The notes under the pieces were generated by a model. It ran no database searches. It was not told the DNA's origin and saw nothing but the letters and a program-made list of their open reading frames with translations. From assembly GCA_023334545.1 (NCBI GenBank), contig JAADVB010000142.1:1-48479 (forward strand): a DNA stretch of 48,479 nucleotides. Direction: 5' to 3'. The DNA is from Salisapilia sapeloensis (taxonomy: Eukaryota; Oomycota; Peronosporomycetes; Peronosporales; Salisapiliaceae). This document shows positions 32,848 to 44,800 of the stretch, piece by piece (within the stretch, counting starts at the first letter, position 1; every line of letters starts with the position of its first letter). The position numbers and the translations under genes are program-made.

Positions 32848-35800
32848 TTAAAACTTTTGGAATTGAATGCCTTCGATCGGAGCGTCATCTTCTAATACAT
32901 ACAAACGCGAACACCAGTACTTGTCGTCATACTCATCTGCCTCTACCGACCTTTGGATTGACAGTGTCGCTTTTGCCTATGCGTTTCAAGTTTTAATGTC
33001 AGATACAGAGTTGTTATGCCTAGTAATATACCCTCTCTAGCTCGAAAAAAAGCAAGTTGTCATCCCAGATCTTGTTATATGTGTTTCCAAGCATCTACAG
33101 TGGTTTAAAGAAAAGATATAGGAGTAAGAGACACATATACAAAGCTACTGGATATGATCAATGTACCGCAATCAGTAGGTTGAGCAGCATAATAGTTCCG
33201 ATGATAACGTAGAGAACAAAGAGTAAGACAGCAAGTGGGCCACCGTGTAAAATTGCATCCCAGTCCCATTCTCCGACACTCATTTGAAAGACCGAGGTCA
33301 TGGAGGAAAAGTAGGATAGATATCCTTGGATCTACACAGGAACGATTAAAGAAGAATACGGTTTAATCATTTGAGTGATGTGCTTGTGTGAAGGCAAGTA
33401 CCTGCAGGATGAAGAAAGCAAAAGCAAATCCACACATAAAGAGTCCAAAGACAAACAAGAAAAGGAAGATATCCGTAAACATCTACAAACAAGAAGACAA
33501 CTTACTACAAACAGATCATAAAGCAATATCGCCGAGCTTACCTTGAATATCATACGGACAAATGGACCAAGAAGTCGATTACCACGAGCAAATTGAATCC
33601 ACTTGATGAATATCTGTGGACCGACGATACTCATTAATGTCGTTCGTAAATTGTATTTTCGCCACATGACCTCGCCTTGAGATTCGGGATAGACATAGAG
33701 CGTATAATCTGTGTCTGCGACAGCTACAAATACCATGCAATTGGTTAATAGGCTGATAGGAATATTGGGCAGATAACAAACGTCCATACTTTCAGAATCG
33801 AACATGCCCTTGATGTCTGTCACTAACAGCATCCAGACGCATGCAATTTGAAGCATATCAAACCAGTTCCAGCCATCCTGTAGGTAAGTCCACAGTGATC
33901 TTGCTTGTCTGTACGAATTAACCTATTGTCACTGTCTGTGTAAGCTCATTCAGAAATAAAATTGACAACTAGCAGTTTACTTCTTGCACTGTGTAGTAGT
34001 AGTTAATTGCTGAATAGACGATTCGAGCTCCATCACGTATATAGACTGGCCAAGTTGCATCTTCTGAGAACAAGGAAGCTCGATACCCACCTAAAGGCAT
34101 ACCCAGCATGACGTCTCCGACATGAAGATACCTATTGTACACTTAGCAATAGAAACCTTGAATTTATGAGTATCTTACGTTGCGAGGAATACAGCGAGAA
34201 AATATATAAAGTAAATATGAAATTCTGAGCGGAAGGTCTGCTTCGCGAACGTATTCCACCTGTCAAGTTACTGTCAGTACGTTTACTACACGTCATTGAG
34301 TATTTAAAAAACGCACTTATGGTTGATGAGCTGACGGACCCAGGCATGGCGGATCAAGTCTTTGCATTCTGTCTATAGCGAAAATTGTAAGGTGCCTTCT
34401 TAATGGTCTCGTAAAGCTCCCAAGTACTACCTGAATGATGAGAGATAGTGTTGGGCTATAACGTCCTCGAAACTCCGCATGATCGTAGACGTACTCATAT
34501 AAAATACCCTTTGGCTCTCTTACAATGCTAACTCGCTCTTTGTCGTCGGGATCGGATGTAGCGAAAATGTTTTGGACACTGAGAAAGCGTCGAATTCTCC
34601 ACAGCAGTCGCCAAAATCGGTACAGCGGTAGCCATATTAGATCCTCAATCTTTAAGATAGTAGGTCGTCGTGCTCTTCGTCGAGGTGATCGTCCTTCATG
34701 TTCATGTGCCATTCGAGAAACTATCATTTTCAGCATATCCGTAGCTGAAGCCACCTGTTCATGAAAACCCCACTGCTGTTTCAGGTCTCGAGCTCCGTCG
34801 AGAAGATTACATCGAAAGAGAGGTGTATGGAATGAGTCGAATGCTTTCAGGGCAACTGATGGAGCGTTTTGAATGAGAAGATGAAGGATCTTGGCCTTTT
34901 CAAACTTATTCCGAGATTTTGTTGCTTCTGATGGGACGACATGATCGCCGATGATAATGGCAACAAGAAGCCCAGGTTTGAAATGAACACTTCCGGGAGC
35001 TGTTCTAAAGAAATAGACATCTCGATGCGCTATTCCTTGCTGTGTAAGCGATGACAAAAACTCTTTAACTGTCGTACTAATGCCATTCCCATCATTCGCA
35101 TCTCGATGCACAAGCTTCTTTGCTCTACCATTATGCGATAAATTAGCATTACCAGGCGCAATCTGGACAGACTTGTGTCGTTTCCACCCGCATAAGTGAT
35201 ACATAATGCCTTTGGACAATGAAGATGACTTGGTATGATAAATTGGAAACGTATAGCATCGTTCAGCATCACCTGGGAAGTCAACAAAGGAGCCTAGTAG
35301 TTGCACACCGTTGGTCAGTGATAGATCTACGTATCTGCTGGCACAAACGTCGACTTTATTTTCGACAAAGAGCAAGCATACGTCGTCGTGACCACTGGAT
35401 ATAGCGTAGTGCATCCTACAATACACTCTATTAGTCAAATTGTAGATGTACGGAGTTCTTAGAAGACAATTACGCTGTTTCTCCTGCATTATTCTGAGCG
35501 TTAACATTGGCACCATTTTCAAGAAATAGTCTACATAGTGCGATATATCCACCCTCTGCTGCGTAATGCAAAGGCGTATTTCCTGTAGCATCCTGTCGCA
35601 GTACGAGTGGGTGTCCAAATATAGTTAACAAGTCCTGAATAGTGATCATCTCGCCGTGTAGCTTGTTCCTTTCTTGAATAAAATATGCAAAGGATACACC
35701 AAGTTGAGAGATGAGTTCTTGTAGCTCGCTCGATGCATCAGATAGGAGACCACCATCCTTTTCTAATGCCAATACCTTTGTATGCAATGTGCGCAAGAGA

Positions 35801-36630
35801 ATGATACTGTAGCTTTGATAAGGTGATTCAGTCGGATGAGAGGCCCAAAATTCCAATAGCTCTTTCGCAACGTCTGTATATCCTCTCTGAGCTACCACAT
35901 GCATTGCAGTAAACCTATCACAATGTGTACATGAGTAGATATTCTTTGGCTTGTGGTATAATTAGTTTGTACTATGTCCGTACAGAGAGATGCCATGGGG
36001 TTTCTGTAGATCCATACCAATACTATCTTTACAGTATAGAATTTTTTCAATTTTCGGTAGATCAGGCCCTGCTAGTTGTAAAATTCCATCGTCAGAGATG
36101 GTAGGTCCTCTTGCGAGTGGTATGCACTTGCCACATTCATCAAATAGTAACTTGTTCTGTTCTGCTAAACGCTGTCTGCGAGGTGTTACGGCAAGGGTTT
36201 GAAGTCTGCAATATCGCTTCATGACGCGAAGGATGGTCTTCCCAGCTTTGTGTTTACTCGGATCTCTTTGAGACTGTTGCTTTCCAACCCGAAGAGGAAA
36301 ATTAAATCGTTTTGGCAGGTGAAGGCGAAACTTACCACGTTTATCCATCGGTAATGAGTCTTCAATTGGCGGCAGCTGTTTCTCCAACTCATCATTCTTG
36401 TTATCAAGCAGGAGATATTTACGATTGCGATAATACTCTAGTAGAATAGCCTTGTGAGCTTCCTTACGACGTGCCTTCCTTTCCTACATTTTACCATCAG
36501 TACATGTCATATACATAAAATTAAACATATGCATGTGTACCCTGAGATTCTTTTTATACGCCTCAAGTATTTGTTCATGACTTTGAGGTTCCGTTGCAGT
36601 CGCTATCACTACTTCGGACTCGTCTTCCAT
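32848..36630 (-). CDS. TRP-like cation channel with N-terminal ankyrin repeats, 12 exons
   Basis: Exons on the minus strand: 36630-36541, 36483-35984, 35914-35474, 35415-34431, 34372-34317, 34259-34179, 34131-33981, 33922-33542, 33482-33402, 33331-33167, 33094-33032 and 32976-32848. They encode 1040 residues with all 11 introns (47-72 nt) phase-consistent. Ankyrin repeats lie at ~195-380 (TAMHVVAQRGYTDVAKELL, GNTPLHYAAEGGYIALCRLF). Hydrophobic segments follow from ~690, including FLFVFGLFMCGFAFAFFIL. A pore-like loop SVFQMSVGEWDWDAI precedes the S6-like helix LLFVLYVIIGTIMLLNLLIA. After S6 comes MLGNTYNKIW...FFELERAK, as in TRPV/TRPC channels. Probably a calcium-permeable channel; gating is unknown. 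It shares a 111-bp divergent promoter with the helicase gene. Confidence 0.85.
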
Positions 36631-36741
36631 TGTTGCGAATGCGTATGTCGTTTCATGCTCCAAATGTATCCATGTCAAACTATATGACAGTTTGTATGGT
36701 GCTCGACAAGGTATGACAATCATATCTGTCAAGCAAAGAGT

Positions 36742-39573
36742 ATGTCGATGGAGGAAGGTGAGAACTCTTCTCAGACTCAAGATAAAGCATTTTTCTCCTT
36801 TCCATATGAACCGTACGACATCCAGCTCCAGCTGATGCAACAATTGTATCAGACGATTGATCAAAAGCATGTTGGCATTATGGAAAGCCCAACAGGAACG
36901 GTACGCTAGTTTATGACACAAGCAAAAGCCAAATCATACTCATCCTACACTCTATAGGGAAAATCGATTAGTCTCATATGTGGTGCATTGACATGGTACA
37001 CGAAGCATACTGATAGATATGGAATTGTATTGCCATCTTCAGACGCAACAGAGACGGAAGAATCAACGAATGGAGAGAGTACATCCAGGAGCTTAAATGA
37101 ACCAAGTTGGCTTGCAAACTATGACAAGACCAGAGCTCAAAGAGAAAGAGAGAGTAAGCAAGCAACCGCCCAGGAAGCTCTACGTCCGATCGAAACAGTT
37201 CGACTAGAGTCGGACTCTCAGTCCGCGAAACGAAAGTCTAGTTACGCATACGCTTTCCATGAACGTAAATCGCAGTATCAAATGAGAAAGATACAGAACG
37301 CCAAAGCAGGAGTCTCGAGTGAAAGCAAGAAGACTGGTGAGGAGAAGACGGATGGATCAGATGGTGAGTTTATCGTCGACAGTTACGACAGTGATAAAGC
37401 CCAGCTGCACAGCCAAGATGATAGTGATGAAGAAGTAAGTCCGAGTCTACCAAAGCATTCTTTTAACCCGTATAGTGACAGTAAACCAGAGTACGGTATA
37501 TTAAAAATCATCTACTGCAGTCGAACGCATTCCCAAATATCACAGTTCGTCCATGAAATCAACAAAACAGTCTACGCCGACAGAATACGAGTCATATCGT
37601 TAGGTTCCCGTAAGAACCTCTGCGTCAATCCTAGTGTCCAGTCACTACCATCCGATATCCAGATGACTGACAAATGCCTCGACATGCTGCAGGGCAGTAA
37701 GACAAAGGATAAGAAGACAGCCAAGTGCCCGTTTTATGAACGTGAGCTATTAAGCCACTATAGGAACCATGCTCTCGCCAGTCTGCATGACATTGAGGAC
37801 TTACATCAATTGGGTAACGACATGTCTATCTGCTCGTACTATGGAGCTCGTGAAAGCCTTCCGCTAGCACAGGTTATTACCATGCCTTATTCCATGCTGC
37901 TAAGTAAAGCGACGAGAGAGTCGCTTGGACTAGAGCTGGATGGTAGCGTTGTCATACTGGATGAAGCGCATAATATCATTGATGCCATCGCGAATACGTA
38001 CAAGGTTCAAATCACGAACAAACAGATCGTGGTCTCCAAACGGAGTCTTTGGACGTACTTTCGAAAGTATGAAAAGCGATTGAAAGGGAAGAATGTCTTC
38101 TACATTAAGCAATTGATGGCTATTCTGGACGCACTTACTAAGTTACTGAAGAAAGTGTCCAAGGAGTTGCTGGCCGTAAAAGAAACTGAAAGCAGTCGAG
38201 ATGGGAAAATGATGAGTATTAATGACTTTCTCTTTGAAGCTGGCATCGACCACTTCAACTTGTTCAAAATCCTGCAGTACCTTGAAGAAAGTGAACTACC
38301 GAAGAAATTGCTAGGATTCATGGATGCCGAACATGCGCTTACAAAAGCTCCTTCGAATCAGCCTGACAGTACATCCACTAGCCTCGTGAGTGGATTGACC
38401 GCAGGTATGGTCGACAATGACGCTGATGAGGAATTTGAGAGCCGACATGTATCTCCATTGCGTACTATCCAAGACTTACTTGCTGCTCTTACCAGTGCAG
38501 GACAAGACGGACGGATGCTCGTCCAGCCATCCAACGTACTCTTTCACGATCAATCCTTTTGTCCGAAGTTTATAAAGTAATTGTTTTATTGTGTACAGGT
38601 ATCCAAGGGCGTAGAAGGTCTTGTTCGCTTCATCCTTTTAAATCCTGCGACTCACTTTGAAGAGATTGTAAAGAAATCTCGGAGTGTAATCTTAGCTGGT
38701 GGTACGATGAAACCAGTATCGGAAGTTACGAGTCAGCTATTTGCTTCTGTACCAAATGACCACATTGATCTCTTTTCATGTGGCCACGTAATTCCACCAA
38801 GTAATCTTATTGGCGTCAGTCTAGCTTCTGGTCCATCTGCCAAGCACCTCGAGTTCACGTACTCTCGACGTGGTGATATGGAGGCATTGGATGAACTCGG
38901 TAGAATACTACTTAACTTAGTTCGGATTGTCCCTGGAGGCATCGTCCTCTTCTTTCCTTCCTACCGATTTGAAAATGACGTCGTCAAACGATGGCGACAG
39001 ACCGGTCTGTACGATGATATTACGCGCAAGAAAGCGATCTTTCGAGAACCAAAGCAAAGAGATGAGCTGTCAATCGTCTTAAACCAGTATGCTGCGACTT
39101 GTAACTCGAAGACCAAGAACGGAGCTGTTCTTTTAAGTGTTGTCGGGGGTAGAATGTCCGAAGGTATCAACTTTAGTGATGACTTGGCACGATGTGTTGT
39201 CATGGTTGGATTACCATATCCGAACGCTCGAGACCCAGAGCTCGTGGAGAAAATGAGCTACTTGGACAAACGACAGCCTGGTTCAGGACGTCGCTTCTAC
39301 GAAAGTCTCTGTATGAAAGCAGTCAATCAATCCATCGGTAAGTCGAATATCTCTAGGTCAATCAGCCCGAAGTTGTCTGACATGTATCTTGTAGGTCGGT
39401 CCATTCGGCACCAGAACGACTATGCAAGCATCGTGCTTGTTGATCAGCGCTTTGGCAACGCATCGACTCGATCTCGACTACCGGATTGGATTCAGTCTCG
39501 AATGCAGCCTCCATCTGGCTTTGGCGAAGCCTACTCGAAACTCGTGCAGTTCTATCGATCCAAGCAACGTTGA
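36742..39573 (+). CDS. DDX11/CHL1-type Fe-S DNA helicase (XPD family)
   Basis: Four exons, 36742-36900, 36958-38535, 38599-39337 and 39395-39573, encode 884 residues. Members unwind DNA forks and G-quadruplexes and support sister-chromatid cohesion in the nucleus. The Q motif is [17 protein letters not shown]. Walker A (ESPTGTGKS) is split exactly by intron 1. Motif Ia is [17 protein letters not shown]. Four cysteines near 217-333 ([26 protein letters not shown]) would bind the Fe-S cluster. The DEAH box is [14 protein letters not shown] near 383. Motif VI, NQSIGRSIRH, is rebuilt across intron 3. The stretch [19 protein letters not shown] and overall length favour DDX11 over RTEL1 or FANCJ. 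Intron 3 is 57 nt without stops, so an unspliced reading would insert 19 residues. Confidence 0.9.
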
Positions 39574-39662
39574 GCTGACTTACTAGACACTAAGAAACAC
39601 TTTTGAACGATAGATAAAACATTTTGTACGGACCCAAAGCATGTCATTGCCTCGATTAAATG

Positions 39663-41772
39663 TTACTGCTCTAGTTGGGAAGCATAAGCAGTGTTCACGA
39701 CTTGTTTGGCGATACCCAAGACTCTTCCAGCAAGTTCTTCGTCCTCGAAACTCCACTCGAGCGATACTTCCCAATCAGGCGTTACAGACAGACCTACAGA
39801 ACGTACCTTGATCCACATGCCGTCACGTTCCAACTGAACATGCTGTAACCATTTCCCAAGCCCCTTTTCTAGAGCATCTAAGACATCCATGACGTTTGCT
39901 TTTGGTAAGTCCTCTGCTTCATTCTCACTAGCCGACGACTCGGCATTTGCCGACAGTAAGAATGAAAGCGCAGAAGAAGATCCTCTTGATGCTTTCTTTT
40001 TGTGTCGAATAGAAGGCTCTGCTTCCTTCTTCCACGTGTAGTTGAACTGGAGCGTATGACGTTTCTTTTTTAATCTCCTTGCAGCACTACCAATGGTTAC
40101 AAGTGACAATTTGCGCTTCGACTCGGCTACAAGTGCACCGTTTACATGTGCTGGATCACTTAGCATACTTCTATGGATACGTAAAGGAATGTCTTTTGAA
40201 GTTTTGATTTTCGTCGGTCCAGTTGCATGTAGCTCTTGGATAGTAACTTGATTAGAAGTCAACTCGTCCTTGAGACGCATAAGGACATGTGCTCGAATGA
40301 ATTGAACATCTTCCGACATTGTGCCTGCATCCAGCAGGACTTGCCTTGCACCGGAAGAAGCGGTGAACTCGACTACACTCTTTGCATCGACCTCATCTCC
40401 GCACGGAAAGTAGTGGACGCCACAGGCAATGTGCACACCCAAACGCTTCGAAACCTCTCGCCTTTGTGCATCGGCATACAACAGGTAGTTCGTCGTACCT
40501 GGTTTACAGTGTTCAGAGAGGACAATAAGATTCTTTGGGTCATTCGCACACGCTTTAATCGCTTTCAAAGAGTTTCCGTAAGCAATGTTAGCCGGACTAG
40601 TGAACACGACACATGCAGGAGACTGTTTCTGCAGCTTGGACCAGTCGAATCCTTTATGGTCAGGAATGCTGCTTGGGTTCTTAGCTCGTTCAGCGAGGAG
40701 ATGCTTGAATTGGGAAGAGTACGTGCGTTGCAAGAGAGGCGTAAAACGATTAGGGAACTCTAGTGCTTCGTCCGTGATGTAGATCGGATAGGACAGCTGC
40801 ATCTGTTGCCAGTACTGGAGCAAGATGGTCAAGAGTTCTTGAAAGAAACCCATGCGATAGACTGGGATGACAACTTTACCACCTGCTTGTAAACTCTCCT
40901 GCATCACTCTTGTTAAATCACGTTCCATCGAGAGACGCGTTTCAGAGACGGAGACGGCGAATGCACTTCGAACGATCAGTGCTGTCGGGTATAACTTTGG
41001 AATGCTTGCAGGGAGCAATACATGACCACCTACTAGATTAAAATCTAAAGCGAAAAGCACAGACGATGCGCCGATTTCAATGTAGTAGACGCACCCGCCT
41101 GGAACATGACCAGCATGGTAGGCTGTGATCTTCAAGTTCTCGTTGACAGTCATGCAAGCCTTCATCGAGATGGCAGTGGACTTGGCAAATGCTGTGGTAA
41201 TGTCCTGCGAATCGTACATGGGGCTACTATCTTTCGAAGATCCGTACAACACATCCCTTCATCCATACATGTATAGTTAGTTTACAGGTTTTCTCGGAAT
41301 GGAGACTAGTGTACCAGTATTCCGTGAGTACGTGGGGCCCAATGGCACGAGTCCCGTGGGATAAATAGATGGGCGGCTGCTGTCGTAGCTGCTGAGATTG
41401 AGGGTTCGGCACCATATTCATCTTTGCAAAGCACTTTTCCGTCAAATACGGTAGCATAAAGCACGATTCCGGCCGATAGTCCGGTACGAGGACAGCAGTA
41501 ATCGGCATTTGGGAAGGCGCATCACGTCGAACGAGCTCCATCATGTCTTGTGCGTACTGTCGTGACGTCTCTTCATCGTCCTCCTCTCCATCCAACGCCA
41601 TCTTTCTCTCACCGCATCCAAGAAGCAACGTCGTATCCGTCACATCATCATGAAGGACGAAGGACGCACCACCGCCGATCCGATCGACCCACATGCTCTC
41701 GTCTTCTGGTGTAGAAGTAGATTTATCCTTGTTGACTATTTTGAAACGCAACTTGAAGTTCAGGCGTGACAA
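39663..41772 (-). CDS. Beta-CASP metallo-beta-lactamase-fold protein, INTS11/INTS9/CPSF73-like, catalytic residues missing
   Basis: Two exons, 41772-41286 and 41230-39663, encode 684 residues. The fold is that of the CPSF73/INTS11 family of RNA 3'-end processing factors. KITAYHAGHVPGGCVYYIEI and GGKVVIPVYRMGFFQELL match the family, as does the beta-CASP region (ACVVFTSPANIAYGNS, LIVLSEHCKPGTTNYLL). The HxHxDH zinc motif, expected just before LPYLTE, is absent: the sequence there is VLVPDYRPESCFMLPYLTE. The normal D-C-G strand is LLLGCGERKMALDG. It is therefore probably a non-catalytic partner, like INTS9 beside INTS11. The 55-nt intron was placed by phase (donor GTAAAC, acceptor GAAAG) and is less certain than the rest. 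Its start is 109 bp from the divergent RasGEF gene. Confidence 0.75.
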
Positions 41773-41881
41773 CCATCTGACTCCCCTAGATTTTCATCGT
41801 TTTTTCCTACGAGATCAGAATTTCAAATAGTATTACTAGGAGCTCTCGTACCGACAACTATATTCGACGTACGGAGCTAAC

Positions 41882-44800
41882 ATGGCGTCTTCTAGTCCTG
41901 TTGATGAGCTCTGGAAGCGTGGATATACGGATGCAACGACATATGAGACTGCTAGGACGGAAATTTCAGTGGACAAACATGTCGATGAGTACCAAACTCT
42001 TGATAGTGGCAGCGAGTCGGATCATGAAGTGGATGAAGCGGCGGAAGCTACGGTAGCAAACAAAGTGGCTCCACCAGGACAACCTTCTACAGAAACCTCG
42101 GTGGATGACCAAAGGCCGTCGAACACGGACTATGTCTCGTCCAATCGTACCTGGATGTCTCCTGTATTAAACGGAAGAGAATCTTCTTCTAGACTAGAGC
42201 GATCCACCATCCACATTAAACGCCGTCCGACAATCTCTCGTGCCGATAGCTTCCGTCTCTCTCGCCATGGACCGGATGAACCTGCTGAAAGTGTCGTGTA
42301 TGAACAGCTTTTAAATCTAGGAAATTACGTCAAGATGGGATGGCTCGTCAAGCAAGGACACATGTGGCGGAACTGGAAGACTCGATTCTTTGTGCTCTTC
42401 CCAGATGGAACCTTGGTCTATTACAAGCACGACGGGAAGCGAAAAATCCAAGGCAGCATGCGTCTGAATGAAGGCGTCGTGTCCGTGCAACACGTGGATG
42501 TTCGACTTTCTGGACGTCCGTATGTATTTCAGATCGAGAAGGGATTTTATCGTCTATGGTGCAGCTGTCGAACACAAGTCGAGGCAGAGCTTTGGGTCTA
42601 TTGTCTTCGCTCCGTTCGTAAAGTGCCTCCGCCTTGTCTCGAATTCAACTTGACTTCCGTAGAAGAGAAACCGGTTGTAAGTGCCGTGGAGCGTCATCTG
42701 AACAAGATCATGGCCGTCGATAGGCATATCCGAACGGCCGTAGCCAATTTCTTGACCTCTTCAAGTACGCAGAACCTTCGTTCTGTGTTTTCATTTGTAG
42801 AGAAGATGCAGGATCAAATCATTGACCGGTATCGTGTCCAATTACAGAATGATCGAGCTCTAGAAATGTTATCTGGGAACGATCTTATCAAAGTTACTCG
42901 AAGATACATTGAAGATCGGATCTTCCATCCAATGCACTCTGTCGTCTACGGTCATTTGCATTCACCTCGACTCCGGTCCATTCGATATGCGACCAAAGTC
43001 AATTTGAAAGAACTCCAGACAAAGTCACAGGAACATTTTGGCATCCCAACGGAATTGCAGTCGGAACAAGGATGGAAAGATGTGATTGAAATGGTCAATT
43101 GGATGGACTGTGCCTCTCTACCTGCACATAAGCTCGAAGTCATTTTGTCTGCCGGTAGGAGGATGATGGACATCATTGCGAGCAGACATGGTGACATGTA
43201 CGACGTGCCTGAAGACACCATCTCTAGTATCTTCCGATACGCTGTTGCTCATTCCTCCATCAGTGACTGCGTTGTCACCAGGGCGTTGTTAAAGAACTTG
43301 TACACCGATCATCCAGCATGTGGAAACGACCAGTTTCTCGTCAGTGCTTTCTTAGCTGCAGTCAAATGGATTGAGCGCTACGAGTGCGATAGCGACGACT
43401 CAGAGGATTCGAGTATTTCGTTTGCATCATCTCGAGTCATTGTGTCTATCTCCACGACAGACGTAGGGATCCAGTTCACTGGTGATGGAAGCGGACGTGG
43501 AGCAATCGTTCACAACGTCAAGAGGCAGTCGCAAGCAGCTATGAGCGGTGCCATCGTTCCTAGTCTATCCCTCATCGCCGTGAATGATCAGCCAGTGGTA
43601 CTTATGCCTTTTCAAGAAGTTATTAACAAGGTCCAAACGGCTGCACTACCCAAGCGCCTGACGTTCTTCACCGAGTTCTGTTACTACCAAGTGCTCTCTC
43701 TTGACAATGAAATGCTACAGTACCTCATGTGCCTCGCAGCTGGTCGAGGTGATCTCGACTCCGTAACGTACCTGCTACCTCACGTTGAAGTGGATGCATC
43801 ATGCACGTGGGAGAAGACGCGTGGGAAACAGGTCTTTGGCTTTGAACCACCATCCAGTAGAGGCTGTCCTTTGCACATTGCATGCAGACAAGGGCAGTTA
43901 GCAGTCGTCATGTACCTACTAGAGAATGGTGCCAATCCGAACGTCCGGAACCATAAAGGCGAGACACCGTTGCATGTAGCTGGAGGCTCTGCCTACTCTG
44001 TCCCGATCATTAGGCATCTCGTGGAGGACGCTGATGCGAGCGTCAATGCGATTGATACGAGAGGGTACACACCGTTGATGCTGATGGTAAAGGAAGGTTA
44101 CAAGGAAGAAGCTGAGGAGCTGTTTTCTCTGGGTGCCGATATACACTTTGCTGCTTGGTCGGATGGATATACGGCACTGGAAGCTGCTGTCACGTCTGGA
44201 TATCCGCATGTCGTAAGCTTGTGTCTAGAAAAAGGTAGCGATCCGAACGCCGAGACAGTTGACGGTAGTAGAAGTCTGCACCTGGCGGTTTTGCAAGGAT
44301 CGGTGGACTCCATGAAGCTTTTGCTTGACGCTGGCGCAGACCCTAATACTAGGAACAGAGTCGGACAAACACCATTGGCACTGCTGGCGGCAGAAGCGTC
44401 AAAACAAATGACCGGAGATTCTTTCCTCGAAGCACTGGACTTGCTACAGACTTCTGGTGGCGACTGTCGTATTCGAGATATGCTTGGTCGACATGTCTTG
44501 CACTACCTCCACACGCTCTCGTTTTGTGTTTCACCTCAGTTTCTTAAAGTAGACAAAACGTCTATTCTGGATCTAGATATCTTTGGATGCACAGCAGCGC
44601 AGTATCAAGAGCTAGAGGAGAAGAATGATAAGATCGTGCTGCAATTGCAGAAGAAGAGGCCATCGTCATCCTATTTGGTCGAAAATCTAGATGATCGGTC
44701 CGAGAGAGTGTTGAAGAAGTCACAGTCCATTCCAGAGCTACTGAACGTCCTCATCTCGGATGTAACTGTCCACTGTGTTGACGTCGTATCATTCGTAGTC

